Shown here piece by piece: positions 1 to 7,628 of a stretch of DNA of 24,114 nt. Both the position numbers and the translations under genes were made by a program. The stretch covers positions 1-24,114 of the forward strand of contig JAJRVM010000091.1 of NCBI GenBank assembly GCA_024277285.1, read 5' to 3'. The notes under the pieces were generated by a model. The model was not told the origin of the DNA and did not search any database. It saw only the letters and a list, made by a program, of their open reading frames with translations. Positions within the stretch are counted from its first letter, which is position 1; each line of letters begins with the position of its first letter. The DNA comes from Planctomycetota bacterium (lineage in GTDB: Bacteria; Planctomycetota; Planctomycetia; Pirellulales; Pirellulaceae).

Positions 1-125
1 GGGAGAGAGGGAGAGTGGGAGAGAGGGAGAGTGGGAGAGAGGGAGAGTGGGAGAGAGGGAGAGTGGGAGAGTGGGAGAGAGGGAGAGAGGGAGAGTGGGA
101 GAGTGGGAGAGTGGGAGAGTGGGAG
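1..125. repeat. Purine-only short tandem repeat
   Basis: About 125 bases contain only A and G on the plus strand apart from a regularly spaced T. They are built from alternating octamers GGGAGAGT and GGGAGAGA. The array runs into the window edge, so its full length is unknown. A polypurine tract of this kind can form triplex DNA and is prone to length change by slippage. The open frame across it (Glu/Arg/Gly/Trp repeats) is a by-product of the repeat and is not called as a gene. Confidence 0.9.
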
Positions 126-356
126 TTGACTCTATTTCCGGGGAAAGAACGGTTTGCTGACCCGTCGTACACCGAGGCCGGGCAAGCCCGGCGGAGCGTC
201 TTTTCATCAGCGCCTATCCGCGTTGATCAGCGGTCCCTTCCTCAATGTGCCGATCGCGTCCTCGTTTCCGTGAACGCTTACGGTCGAGTTGTTGGGTGAG
301 CTTGCGCGGCGGTCGATGTTCTGGCAAGCACAGCCCTGCGGCCAAGAAAAAGGGAG
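126..356. other. Spacer without a recognisable gene
   Basis: Between the purine repeat and the htrA terminator I see no convincing coding region. The stretch at 205-240 contains a small inverted repeat (CCGC...GCGG around GTTGATCA). It resembles a dispersed intergenic sequence I recall from planctomycete genomes, but only one copy is present here, so that cannot be tested within the window. Confidence 0.4.
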
Positions 357-392
357 GAGCCCGGCAGCTGAACTTGGTTCGCTGCCGGGCTC
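340..392 (-). terminator. Rho-independent terminator of htrA
   Basis: A perfect 12-bp stem (GAGCCCGGCAGC at 357-368 pairing with GCTGCCGGGCTC at 381-392) encloses a 12-base loop. Read on the minus strand, the stem is followed by CTCCCTTTTTC, so it ends transcripts arriving from htrA, whose stop codon lies about 50 bases upstream. There is no T-tract on the plus-strand side. Confidence 0.85.
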
Positions 393-444
393 CCAGGAGC
401 TGGATTGGCTCGCAATCGTTGGATCCCACCGTTGGGGTGCGTGG

Positions 445-1977
445 TTACTTGCTGAGTTTCAACACCACGTACTGCGTATGGTCGCCCTGTTGAACCAACA
501 GCAGTAGGGAGCCAGTCCCTTTGTTGGTCTTCACGACATCGGCAAACTCGCCTGGCGTGCGGACGCGTTTATGATCAACTTCCTTGATCACCATGCCCGG
601 TCGCAGTCCATGTGCGGCTGCTTCCGACCCGGGTGCGACCTGCGTGATCACAACGCCGCTGTTCGCACTGACACCCAGCTTCGCAGCCAGTTGCTCGTCA
701 ATCGCCTGGACGCTCAGTCCCAGCGCTTTGACCGAGCTCGGTGCAGCGGCACTGGCCATCGTGTCACCTGCCAGTTTACCGATCGTGACCGAGACGGTCT
801 TGCTGTTGCCGTCACGCATCACTTCCAGCTTGGCCTTGCTGCCAGGTTTGATCATGGCGACCCGATTGCGGAACGAGGTGATGTCTTTGACGGCGTCGCC
901 ATCAAGTTTTACGACCACGTCACCGCGTTGTAGACCGGCTTTGGCTGCGGGCCCGTCCGCGGAAACATCCCCGATCAGTACGCCATCCGTTCCCTTTAAG
1001 TTGAACGAGGCTGCCAGGTCGGGCGTGAGCGGTTGGATCATGACGCCGAGGAACCCTCGAGTGACCGAACCGTTTTCGATCAGTTGCTCGCAAACCGCCT
1101 TGGCCATATTCATCGGAATGGCGAAGCCGATGCCGTTGTAGCCACCACTACGACTGATGATCGCCGTGTTGATTCCGATCGCTTCACCTTGCATATTGAC
1201 CAACGGTCCACCCGAGTTGCCGGGATTAATGGCGGCGTCGGTCTGGATGAAGTTCTCGTAGTCAGTGATCCCCATACTGTTGCGCCCCTTGGCACTGACG
1301 ATCCCCGAGGTAACGGTGCCGGTGAGTCCGAACGGGCTGCCGACGGCCAACACCCACTGTCCCACCTCGATCTTGTCCGAGTCGCCCATTTTGAGCGTCG
1401 GCAAATTGCTTTGATCGATTTTGATGATGGCCACATCAGTATGTTTGTCGGTGCCCACCAATTGCGCCTCGAACATACGTCCATCATGCAACGTCACTTC
1501 CAGCTTGTCGGCGTTGCCGACCACGTGATTGTTGGTCAGGATATAGCCGTCGCGCGAGATGATGAACCCGGACCCTTGCCCGACCATCGGCTGCGACTGT
1601 CCTTGACGCGGCCCCATCTGTGGTGGCCCCATCTGCGGTGGCCCCATCTGCGGTGGCACGGCGCCGCCAAAGAATCGCTTGAGCATCTCGTCGGGGATCT
1701 GCCCCTGAAGGCCGCCGAATCCTTGTACGTTACCGGTCTGCACGACCTGTTTCGTGGCCTTGATAAAGACAACCGCCGGCGCTACTTCTTTCGTTACGGC
1801 CGAAAAGGCCTTGCCCGTTTCGATCACACTGGCGATTGCGCTGTCGCGCGTCTCCGCTACCGCCGGCCCTTGCATCAGCAGGCTCGCGGCAACCACGCCG
1901 ACCATGCAGACGATACCAAGGATCGTTGCGTTTCTCTTCGTGCAAACCGCGTGCACCCTATTCCTCGTTCTATTCAT
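445..1977 (-). CDS. htrA: HtrA/DegP-family periplasmic serine protease with two PDZ domains
   Basis: This 510-residue protein is a Do-type protease and chaperone that degrades misfolded envelope proteins. A basic N-terminus and hydrophobic stretch (about residues 18-35) form a signal peptide or anchor. The trypsin-like domain carries the triad His151 (TNNHVVG), Asp181 (TDVAIIKID) and Ser255 (GNSGGPL). Two PDZ domains follow, at about 300-390 and 410-505, and the length is normal for DegP/DegQ. The segment before the protease domain contains a Pro-Gln-Met-Gly repeat encoded by three 15-bp units (1610-1654). The ATG at 1977 is supported by a GGGAG Shine-Dalgarno in AAAGGGAGAATGAACG. A consensus sigma-54 promoter lies about 110 bases upstream and a terminator follows. 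It is transcribed alone. Confidence 0.96.
   Translation of the reverse strand: MNRTRNRVHAVCTKRNATILGIVCMVGVVAASLLMQGPAVAETRDSAIASVIETGKAFSAVTKEVAPAVVFIKATKQVVQTGNVQGFGGLQGQIPDEMLKRFFGGAVPPQMGPPQMGPPQMGPRQGQSQPMVGQGSGFIISRDGYILTNNHVVGNADKLEVTLHDGRMFEAQLVGTDKHTDVAIIKIDQSNLPTLKMGDSDKIEVGQWVLAVGSPFGLTGTVTSGIVSAKGRNSMGITDYENFIQTDAAINPGNSGGPLVNMQGEAIGINTAIISRSGGYNGIGFAIPMNMAKAVCEQLIENGSVTRGFLGVMIQPLTPDLAASFNLKGTDGVLIGDVSADGPAAKAGLQRGDVVVKLDGDAVKDITSFRNRVAMIKPGSKAKLEVMRDGNSKTVSVTIGKLAGDTMASAAAPSSVKALGLSVQAIDEQLAAKLGVSANSGVVITQVAPGSEAAAHGLRPGMVIKEVDHKRVRTPGEFADVVKTNKGTGSLLLLVQQGDHTQYVVLKLSK
1610..1654 (-). repeat. In-gene 15-bp tandem repeat (Pro-Gln-Met-Gly linker)
   Basis: Three units of GGCCCCATCTG(T/C)GGT, read on the plus strand, are fused head to tail inside htrA and encode a repeated PPQMG linker. 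The copy number keeps the frame, so slippage would change only linker length. Confidence 0.85.
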
Positions 1978-2086
1978 CGTTCATTCTCCCTTTACACGGT
2001 ATGTGTTGATGTGGTTTCAAATTCGCTGCGTTCCACTCTGTGCCGCGACAACCTGACAGCTGTTGTTCCGCGACGTGTCGACTCAT

Positions 2087-2102
2087 TGCAATTGTCGTGC
2101 CA
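2087..2102 (-). promoter_or_regulatory. Sigma-54 (-24/-12) promoter of htrA
   Basis: On the minus strand the site reads TGGCACGACAATTGCA. It matches the RpoN consensus TGGCACG-N4-TTGCW at every specified position, with GG and GC separated by exactly 10 bases. The predicted start is near 2076, giving an untranslated leader of roughly 100 bases before the htrA ATG. A nearly identical site precedes the kinase gene at 9220-9235. Confidence 0.8.
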
Positions 2103-2372
2103 ATTTGCAAGACACCGGATTTCGCATGAGGGAAGGTGCGTTTGTGGGGAATTGGCGAAACGTCAAGCGGACCTTGCGGGCCGCTGGGGTGTGGCATTGT
2201 GCCCCGGTGGGGCGTTTTGCCGCGCGGCAGCGGCGTCGGTATCCGATCGGGATCCTGGAAAACACTTTCCAGCTCCGTGTGGCCCGGGATTCCATCCCGG
2301 GCGCCAGGCGGTTTGGACCTTGTATCGGCTTTACTGCAATAGAAATGGTTCAGCAGATGGGCGCCGATCCAC

Positions 2373-2393
2373 GCTTGGGAAAGATTCCCAAGC
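2373..2393. repeat. Intergenic hairpin repeat, copy 1
   Basis: GCTTGGGA-AAGAT-TCCCAAGC is a perfect 8-bp stem with a 5-base loop. It is preceded by GCCGATCCAC, the same lead-in as copy 3, and followed by a TACGTAG tail that resembles the TACCTGG of copy 2. Confidence 0.75.
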
Positions 2394-2482
2394 TACGTAG
2401 TGTGGTACGCCGCTCCGCGGCGTTCGCATTGCCTGGTAACAGCCGAATTGGATTATCACCCAACGCTGCGAATCCGCCCCCC

Positions 2483-2528
2483 CACGGCACGGAGTGCCGT
2501 GCCACATTTCTTGGGAAAGATTCCCAAG
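2483..2528. repeat. Intergenic double-hairpin repeat, copy 2
   Basis: Two hairpins lie side by side: CACGGCA/TGCCGTG around CGGAG (2483-2501) and CTTGGGA/TCCCAAG around AAGAT (2510-2528). The same order recurs in copy 3 about 120 bases away, so the pair is one repeated module. Confidence 0.8.
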
Positions 2529-2599
2529 CTACCTGGCGTTCGCATCGCCTGAAAGCAGCCCAATTGCATTGCCGCCCAACGCTGAGGAACGGCCCCCCA

Positions 2600-2644
2600 C
2601 GGCACGGAGTGCCGATCCACACTTCTTGGGGAAGAATCCCCAAG
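2600..2644. repeat. Intergenic double-hairpin repeat, copy 3
   Basis: CGGCA/TGCCG around CGGAG (2600-2614) is followed by CTTGGGG-AAGAAT-CCCCAAG (2625-2644). Relative to copies 1 and 2 the closing pair of the second hairpin changes from A-T to G-C, a compensatory change that keeps the pairing. The module ends about 20 bases from the sigma factor stop codon. Confidence 0.8.
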
Positions 2645-2662
2645 CGGCTGCCGTCAATCCGT

Positions 2663-4303
2663 CTACGGATCGATCAACTCAGCCAACGGCGCGACAGCGG
2701 GATTGTTGCGCAGTGTGGCGAACGCTTTCTTTTCGATCAGACGGATGCTCTCGCGCGACAAGCTCATGATCTCGCCGACTTCGACGAGCGAACGACTGTG
2801 GCCGTCAAGAAGACCGTAGCGTAACCGCAGCACCTCGCGCTCACGCAGCTCAAGGAGTTCCAGCACGCTGTGTAGTTCGTCTTTCAGTGCGTGCCGCGTA
2901 AAGTGTGCCAGAGGATCTTCTTGGTGAGAGTCCGGCAGCATGTCGCGCAGGTCGCCGTTACTGGTCTGTTGACAAGGGTACTCCAATGACAGTGGGGCTT
3001 GGCTGAGCCGCATAAGGCACTGGGTATCGGTCAGCGACAGGCCGGTCAATTGAGCCAACTGCTCCAACGAAGGTTCACGACCATGTTCGACCAGATACTC
3101 GACCATGGCGTTTTGGACACGTTTGAACGGACCGTGCAGGTGGAATGGTAGCCGGATGGTTCGGCCCTGTTCCGCCAACGCTCGGGTTATTCCTTGGCGA
3201 ATCCACCAGAGGGCGTAGGTCGAGAACTTGTGCCCACGGTGGCGATCGAATTTGTCGACCGCGCGCATCAGGCCGATGTTCCCTTCCTGGATCAAGTCCT
3301 GAAAGCTCATCGCCCAGCGGCGATACGGTCGAGCGATCGAGACGACGAGCCGTAAATTGCCCAGTGCGAGCCGGTGTCGCGCTTGCAGATAGCGGCGCCG
3401 GGCGTTCAGCGTACGGCGTACGTGGCGTGAGAGCGTGCGCGGGCTCTCACGGGTCAGCCACATGAGACGGTGCAGACGCTGGCGCCGTTCTCGGTCGCGT
3501 TGAGGGTGGCCGTTGCCTTCGAATAGATCAACCTCATCCTTCAAGGTAAGCATTTCGCGGCAAATGTCGACCAGGTTGATCAGCAGAGGATCGAAACACT
3601 GCGGACGCAGATCCAATTGTTTGACCAATACGTGTGCATCGTCCCGCCTTTGAATGATTCCACGCCACGCGTCTTGACGTTCGGCGTGCGAACGCTGCTG
3701 GTCCATCGCGATACGGAATTCGTCGCCATTGCGTTGCAGCATTTCAAGGATCGATTGAGTGCAGGGTTCGATCAGTTTCTGAATCGCCTGTTTTTTGGGC
3801 ACGTCGATCACCCACAGGTTGATCGTCCGATCGAGCCTCAGGCGACCACTTTGGATCAACGTCAAAATGCGCGCCACACCACGCAACACGTAGTCGGATC
3901 GGGCAAGCGTCCGGAGGTACGCCGCGCGCGACTTTTCCAGTTCTCGTGTTAAGACGCGCTCTTGGCGAATGCCGAGCAACGGCGCGCTGCCGACGTCCGT
4001 CAGATACAGCTGGATCGGGTCGTGGACAAGGCGGCGGCCACGGACCTTGCCGTCCCCTTCGGTGGCCGCACGGTGTGGTGGCATAGGGGCTGCGTGCGCT
4101 GGATCGATGGCGGTCGCGGTAAGTGGATTGCCCTCGACCGGCGACTGCGCGCGCGTCGGCAGCGACGTACCATTCGTGTCGGTGGGCGGAGGGAGATCCA
4201 ATTGTACGCCGCATTGCGACGAGGCATGGGCTGTGTCCTGGCGCGGTGCCGGAGCGTGGGCAGCGTCGCATCGCGTCTTGCGGTCGGGCCGTTGATGAGT
4301 CAC
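2663..4303 (-). CDS. Sigma-70 family RNA polymerase sigma factor (RpoD/RpoS-like, group 1/2 type)
   Basis: This 546-residue factor directs RNA polymerase to promoters. About 90 N-terminal residues are low in hydrophobic content and look disordered. Region 1.2 is seen at about 95-120 (DPIQLYLTDVGSAPLL). A long alpha-helical insert precedes region 2 at about 310-380, with DLIQEGNIGLMRAVDKFD and YALWWIRQGITRAL for core binding and -10 recognition. Region 3 follows at about 385-460 and region 4 at about 475-535. Region 4.2 reads SLVEVGEIMSLSRESIRLIEKKAF, somewhat diverged from the usual TRERIRQIE helix. The start is GTG at 4303, with GGGAG nine bases upstream. It lies 276 bases downstream of the PP2C gene on the same strand. 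Full region-1.1 features of the housekeeping factor are not evident, so an alternative group-2 factor is more likely. Confidence 0.93.
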   Translation of the reverse strand: MTHQRPDRKTRCDAAHAPAPRQDTAHASSQCGVQLDLPPPTDTNGTSLPTRAQSPVEGNPLTATAIDPAHAAPMPPHRAATEGDGKVRGRRLVHDPIQLYLTDVGSAPLLGIRQERVLTRELEKSRAAYLRTLARSDYVLRGVARILTLIQSGRLRLDRTINLWVIDVPKKQAIQKLIEPCTQSILEMLQRNGDEFRIAMDQQRSHAERQDAWRGIIQRRDDAHVLVKQLDLRPQCFDPLLINLVDICREMLTLKDEVDLFEGNGHPQRDRERRQRLHRLMWLTRESPRTLSRHVRRTLNARRRYLQARHRLALGNLRLVVSIARPYRRWAMSFQDLIQEGNIGLMRAVDKFDRHRGHKFSTYALWWIRQGITRALAEQGRTIRLPFHLHGPFKRVQNAMVEYLVEHGREPSLEQLAQLTGLSLTDTQCLMRLSQAPLSLEYPCQQTSNGDLRDMLPDSHQEDPLAHFTRHALKDELHSVLELLELREREVLRLRYGLLDGHSRSLVEVGEIMSLSRESIRLIEKKAFATLRNNPAVAPLAELIDP

Positions 4304-4442
4304 GTGTTCCAGCTCCCAAGAAGGAGAATCTTGTCGTCCGTTGTGGAGTCGAGAGTTATTGCGTTACTAAAGTGGATAGACCGTTTGGCCGTGCGGCGCG
4401 TGCGTTGCACGACCGTTATTCGATTGAGATTGCCACGCCGCG

Positions 4443-4458
4443 CCGATCACAAGATCGG
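4443..4458. promoter_or_regulatory. Inverted repeat upstream of the sigma factor gene, copy 1
   Basis: CCGATC-ACAA-GATCGG is a perfect 6-bp inverted repeat with an ACAA spacer. A second version with changed but still paired arms is found 64 bases away. It may be an operator or an RNA hairpin in the sigma factor leader; the role is unproven. Confidence 0.4.
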
Positions 4459-4506
4459 TTCGATAACTACACTGCAGGCGATCGGTGTTCGCGCGGCTGG
4501 AGAGTG

Positions 4507-4522
4507 GCGATCACAAGGTCGC
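4507..4522. promoter_or_regulatory. Inverted repeat upstream of the sigma factor gene, copy 2
   Basis: GCGATC-ACAA-GGTCGC has the same ACAA spacer and GATCACAAGRTC core as the copy at 4443-4458. The outer pair is swapped from C-G to G-C and one pair becomes a T-G wobble. A third partial GATCAC follows at 4523-4528. Confidence 0.4.
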
Positions 4523-4579
4523 GATCACGGTGTCTTCCAGGTGCGTCTCCCAGAGCGTCTCCCCGTGCAGCAGCGCGAT

Positions 4580-5386
4580 TCATGTGACGTTGATCACCAC
4601 GCTGGTGGCATCGTCGCGTGTGCCGCGCGCCACGGCTGATCGCGCCAGCGCTTCGGCCGCGGCATCGGTCTCAAAGTGCATGTTGAGGATCATCGTAAGG
4701 TCGCGATCTGTGAGTGTTTCCGTGACGCCATCAGTGACCAAGGCCACGCGATCACCTGGCCGGGTGTGGATGACGTTGATATCAGGGCCATCGATTAGTT
4801 TTTCCAATCCGAGATACTGCCAAAGCATGTGACGCCACTGGTGTTCGCGTGCGTCTTGCCGTGAGATGACGCCTTGACTGACCAACATTTCCGCCATGTT
4901 ATGATCGACCGTGCATTGTTGGAGGTTGCCGTCGCGGAGCAAATAGGCGCGGCTGTCTCCCAGGCTGGCGATGTACATCCGATTGCGAATCATCATTCCC
5001 ATTACCATTGTGGTGCCCATGCCGTAGAGTCGGGCGTCGGCGCTGGCGGCTGCGACAATCTCGTGGTTGACATCAAGAAACGCCTGGCGGATCGCGCGCC
5101 GAATCGTTGCGCAATCGTCGTTATTTCGACAGAGCAGGGCAGGGTGACCGGCCAGCAGTGTGATTGCCATGTGCGCCGCGCGTTCTCCGGCGCGGCAACC
5201 GCCCATACCATCGGCGATGGCATAGAGTCCGCGTTGGTTATCGACCAGGAAACGGTCCTGGTTTACCTGGTTCCGCGTTCCGGTGATCGTGTGTCCTGCG
5301 GCATTCAACCGCAACACGGCGCGCGTTGAATCGAACTGCGACGGTGTCTTGGTGGGCGTTGGCGTCTTGGTGGATAGTCGGGTCAT
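4580..5386 (-). CDS. PP2C-family serine/threonine protein phosphatase
   Basis: This 268-residue cytoplasmic metal-dependent phosphatase resembles bacterial Stp/PrpC enzymes, which reverse Ser/Thr kinase phosphorylation. Visible metal-binding and family motifs, in order, are NQDRF (about 42-46), ADGMGG (about 58-63), ASLGDSRAYLLRDG, ALVTDGVTE and the C-terminal RDDATSVVI. All of the acidic metal ligands expected for the family are present. No membrane segment or extra domain is seen. The ATG at 5386 has GAGGAG nine bases upstream. The start codon overlaps the stop of a doubtful 129-codon frame (ATGA). A sigma-54-like promoter lies at 5557-5572. No Ser/Thr kinase gene is in the window, so its substrate is unknown. 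Confidence 0.94.
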   Translation of the reverse strand: MTRLSTKTPTPTKTPSQFDSTRAVLRLNAAGHTITGTRNQVNQDRFLVDNQRGLYAIADGMGGCRAGERAAHMAITLLAGHPALLCRNNDDCATIRRAIRQAFLDVNHEIVAAASADARLYGMGTTMVMGMMIRNRMYIASLGDSRAYLLRDGNLQQCTVDHNMAEMLVSQGVISRQDAREHQWRHMLWQYLGLEKLIDGPDINVIHTRPGDRVALVTDGVTETLTDRDLTMILNMHFETDAAAEALARSAVARGTRDDATSVVINVT

Positions 5387-5772
5387 CTCGCGCCGCTCCT
5401 CGTAAATGCCATTTGGTGTCGATTGCGAGGCTCGTGGGCCAGGCGATCAGCGTGTTGAGGAACCAAGGGCAGCATGCGTGACAGCAGCAACGGGGCGTGC
5501 CCGACCGCCACAAGCGTGGCGGCGTCATGTGCCGGAAGTTCGGTGACACTTACTAAGGCAAATGGAGTGCCAATCGCCGCTCGGAAGTGGCGAAAATGCG
5601 GCAAACAGGCGGCAACACGGACCAGACCACTTAAAATGAGGAGAGCGGCGTGCCCAGTCCAATCGAGAAAAAAAAGAGGGGCTGGCCGTGTCGCCGAGCG
5701 GGACTGGCGTGGCGTCGGTCGCAGCGGGGCAATATGCCCCGGGCGCGGAATTGTGCCGCGCCGGCGCAGCAT
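5383..5772 (-). CDS. Doubtful 129-residue open frame overlapping the PP2C start
   Basis: This frame ends in TGA that overlaps the PP2C ATG in the ATGA arrangement typical of translationally coupled genes. That is the main reason to list it. The product has a moderately hydrophobic middle but no domain I recognise, and no clear Shine-Dalgarno was found at its ATG. The candidate PP2C promoter at 5557-5572 lies inside it, which argues that it may be non-coding leader. I consider it more likely spurious than real. Confidence 0.25.
   Translation of the reverse strand: MLRRRGTIPRPGHIAPLRPTPRQSRSATRPAPLFFLDWTGHAALLILSGLVRVAACLPHFRHFRAAIGTPFALVSVTELPAHDAATLVAVGHAPLLLSRMLPLVPQHADRLAHEPRNRHQMAFTRSGAR
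5557..5572 (-). promoter_or_regulatory. Candidate sigma-54 promoter of the PP2C gene
   Basis: On the minus strand the site reads TGGCACTCCATTTGCC, that is TGGCAC-N5-TTGC with the required 10-base gap between GG and GC. It deviates from consensus only at the less conserved G after TGGCAC and the final W. The predicted start is near 5546, leaving a leader of about 160 bases before the PP2C ATG. Confidence 0.5.
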
Positions 5773-6223
5773 CAGCGAATTCCGTCCGCTCGCCGCGTGG
5801 AACTCGCATCAGCAGACCCTACCTGGGCTAGTGGCCGACACGACGCTTTTCGTTCCAGATTGACGCGTGCTGTGTTCGAGTAGGAGTAAACCGTTGTCTC
5901 GTCGCAGCGTTATCCAACAATCGCTATTCGTTGCCCCTCATCTTCTTTGCCTTTGCTGCCCTCACGCTCATGGATGCCGCTCTGGCTGTTCTCGTTGGAG
6001 GGCAAAGAAAATGACGGGCAAAAAAGAAGTATGATGCCAGCCTCGTTGCTGCCCGCATGATGCCTGACTTCGACTGCTAGCTGCTTGCCTGCGCGCCCCA
6101 CATCGACCACGTGCTCGCGGCACAATAACGGGATAAACAGAACCACGACAGCTCAGCAAGCTTTTGACAGCCCAGGCCCTACCGCCCTTATCGGTAGACC
6201 TGCCAAGCTGCGAAATCGATCGA
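5773..6223. other. Gene-poor spacer downstream of the response regulator
   Basis: No frame in this stretch shows a recognisable domain or a convincing ribosome-binding site. It contains an imperfect long inverted repeat (5939-6034) described separately. I see no clear terminator for the two-component operon. Confidence 0.5.
5939..6034. repeat. Imperfect ~100-bp inverted repeat (REP/MITE-like)
   Basis: The left arm CATCTTCTTTGCC...TGCCCTC (5939-5963) is mirrored by the right arm GAGGGCAAAG...GGGCAAAAAAGAAGTATG (5998-6034), around a spacer of roughly 35 bases. The right arm itself contains two tandem GGGCAAA(G/A)AA units. No coding capacity is evident. The arrangement fits a small non-autonomous palindromic element, but there is no second copy in the window to define its ends. 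Confidence 0.4.
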
Positions 6224-6277
6224 CACCATGGTCGCAGTCGGCACCATGGTCGCGGTCGGCACCATCGTGTCAATCGG
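6224..6277. repeat. 18-bp tandem repeat spanning the response-regulator stop codon
   Basis: Three units are consecutive: CACCATGGTCGCAGTCGG (6224-6241), CACCATGGTCGCGGTCGG (6242-6259) and the degenerate CACCATCGTGTCAATCGG (6260-6277). The third unit contains the TGA stop of the NtrC-type gene. The repeat therefore begins in the last codons and continues downstream. Confidence 0.85.
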
Positions 6278-7628
6278 CGCCAAAGTGGCGGAGTTTGCGA
6301 TAGAGGGTCTTCCGATCGAGACCCAAGACGCGTGCGGCGTTGGTCTTGTTGCCGCCGACCGTTTCGAGCACATGCAGGATATATCGACGTTCGACATCTT
6401 CCAATGGCAGCAACTCGGTGGGGTCAGTGCCACCGAAGATCACCTGCGATTTCTGGTAGTTGCGGATCTTTTCGGGAAGGTCGTCGACCGCCAGTTTTTC
6501 GAAGCGTGTCAACGCCACGGCACGTTCGATCACATTCCGCAACTCGCGGATGTTGCCTGGCCACGCGTAGGCCATCAGCTTTTCGGCAACGGCATCGGAC
6601 AGGCTAGTCACTTTTTTTCCCGAGCGACCGGTGAAGATATGGACAAAGTGTTGCGCCAGCAGCAACACGTCGCTACCGCGGGCACTCAAGGGTGGCACAT
6701 TGACTTGGATAACGTTGATGCGAAAATAGAGGTCTTCGCGAAAACGCCCTTCTTCGACCGCCGATTCCAGATCTCGATTCGTCGCGCTGAGGATGCGCAC
6801 GTCGAACGGTTGTTCGCGATCTCCGCCGACCGGTCGCACTTTTTGTTCTTCCAAAGCGCGGAGTAATTTGGCTTGAGTGCGGAGCGGAAAATCACCGATT
6901 TCGTCCAAGAACAGTGTCCCCGACTCGGCTTGCAAGAACAGGCCTTTACGGGCCGCATGGGCATCGGTGAAGGCTCCTTTGGCGTGTCCGAACAGTTCAC
7001 TTTCGAGCAGCGTATCGGGCAGCGCGGCGCAGTTAATGGCGACGAAAGGTTGCTCGCTGCGGCGGCTCTTACGATGAATTGCCTTGGCTACCAATTCCTT
7101 GCCGGTACCACTTTCGCCGGTGATCAACACCGAGGCTTCGGAATCGGCGATTCGCGAAAGTTCGTCGAAAAGCTCTTGGATCGGCGGACTCATGCCGAGC
7201 ATCTCATCGAAGCGCTTCAAGCTCTCGACTTCTTCGCTCAACACCGTCACTTTTTCCTGCAAATGATGGTGGCGGATGGCGCGTTGCAGGGTCAGCGCAA
7301 GCAGAGCGGGTTCAATCGGTTTGGTCACGAAGTCGTAGGCACCAGCGCGGATGGCGGCCACGGCCGTTTCCATGCTGCCAAAGGCGGTCATCACGACCAC
7401 GGGCACATCGGGACGGTTTGCCGCGACGCGTTCGCAAAGTTGCGTGCCGCTCATGCCGGGCATTTTCAAATCGGTCAGCACCACGTGGAATGACTGGGAC
7501 TTTGCCAGTTGCAATGCCTCGAGCGGTTGGGTCGTCCAGGTGCAATCGAAATCGCGCAATTGCAGATCGGCTTCGAGCATTTCGCACATACCGCGATCGT
7601 CATCGACGATCAGGATTCGTCCTTGCAT
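6270..7628 (-). CDS. NtrC-family sigma-54-dependent response regulator
   Basis: This 452-residue bacterial enhancer-binding protein activates RpoN promoters when phosphorylated. The receiver domain (about 1-120) has the acidic pair DD and phosphoacceptor Asp53 (LTDLKMPG). The AAA+ domain (about 140-370) shows Walker A GESGTGKE, the sigma-54 contact loop as GAFTDA (not GAFTGA), and Walker [10 protein letters not shown] Fis-type helix-turn-helix closes the protein ([20 protein letters not shown]). I place the start at the ATG at 7628, because GGAGG lies seven bases upstream and [11 protein letters not shown] begins exactly at the receiver. The frame could extend 12 codons further, but that adds nothing conserved. 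It overlaps the kinase gene by 19 bases, so the two are translationally coupled. Confidence 0.95.
   Translation of the reverse strand: MQGRILIVDDDRGMCEMLEADLQLRDFDCTWTTQPLEALQLAKSQSFHVVLTDLKMPGMSGTQLCERVAANRPDVPVVVMTAFGSMETAVAAIRAGAYDFVTKPIEPALLALTLQRAIRHHHLQEKVTVLSEEVESLKRFDEMLGMSPPIQELFDELSRIADSEASVLITGESGTGKELVAKAIHRKSRRSEQPFVAINCAALPDTLLESELFGHAKGAFTDAHAARKGLFLQAESGTLFLDEIGDFPLRTQAKLLRALEEQKVRPVGGDREQPFDVRILSATNRDLESAVEEGRFREDLYFRINVIQVNVPPLSARGSDVLLLAQHFVHIFTGRSGKKVTSLSDAVAEKLMAYAWPGNIRELRNVIERAVALTRFEKLAVDDLPEKIRNYQKSQVIFGGTDPTELLPLEDVERRYILHVLETVGGNKTNAARVLGLDRKTLYRKLRHFGAD

Larger units (their letters stand above)
1978..2662. other. Gene-free spacer with several hairpin repeats
   Basis: I see no convincing gene in these 685 bases between htrA and the end of the sigma factor gene. 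The spacer holds the htrA promoter. It also holds an 8-bp hairpin CCCGGGAT/ATCCCGGG at 2283-2301 and three related repeat units listed separately. Plus-strand open frames here are antisense extensions with no recognisable domain. Confidence 0.7.

Noticed and set aside
15..299. Open frame through the purine repeat (Glu/Arg/Gly/Trp repeats)
   Set aside because: It is produced by the repeat itself. There is no ribosome-binding site, and the part after the repeat has no recognisable motif.
2201..2217. GCCCC-GGT-GGGGC followed by GTTTT as a plus-strand terminator
   Set aside because: The stem is only 5 bp, the T run is short, and no plus-strand gene lies upstream.
1033..2400. Long plus-strand frame opposite htrA
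   Set aside because: It mirrors a strongly supported protease gene, lacks any domain and is a typical G+C-driven antisense frame.
3962..4639. Plus-strand frame opposite the sigma factor N-terminus
   Set aside because: Antisense to a well-supported gene, with no domain or ribosome-binding site.
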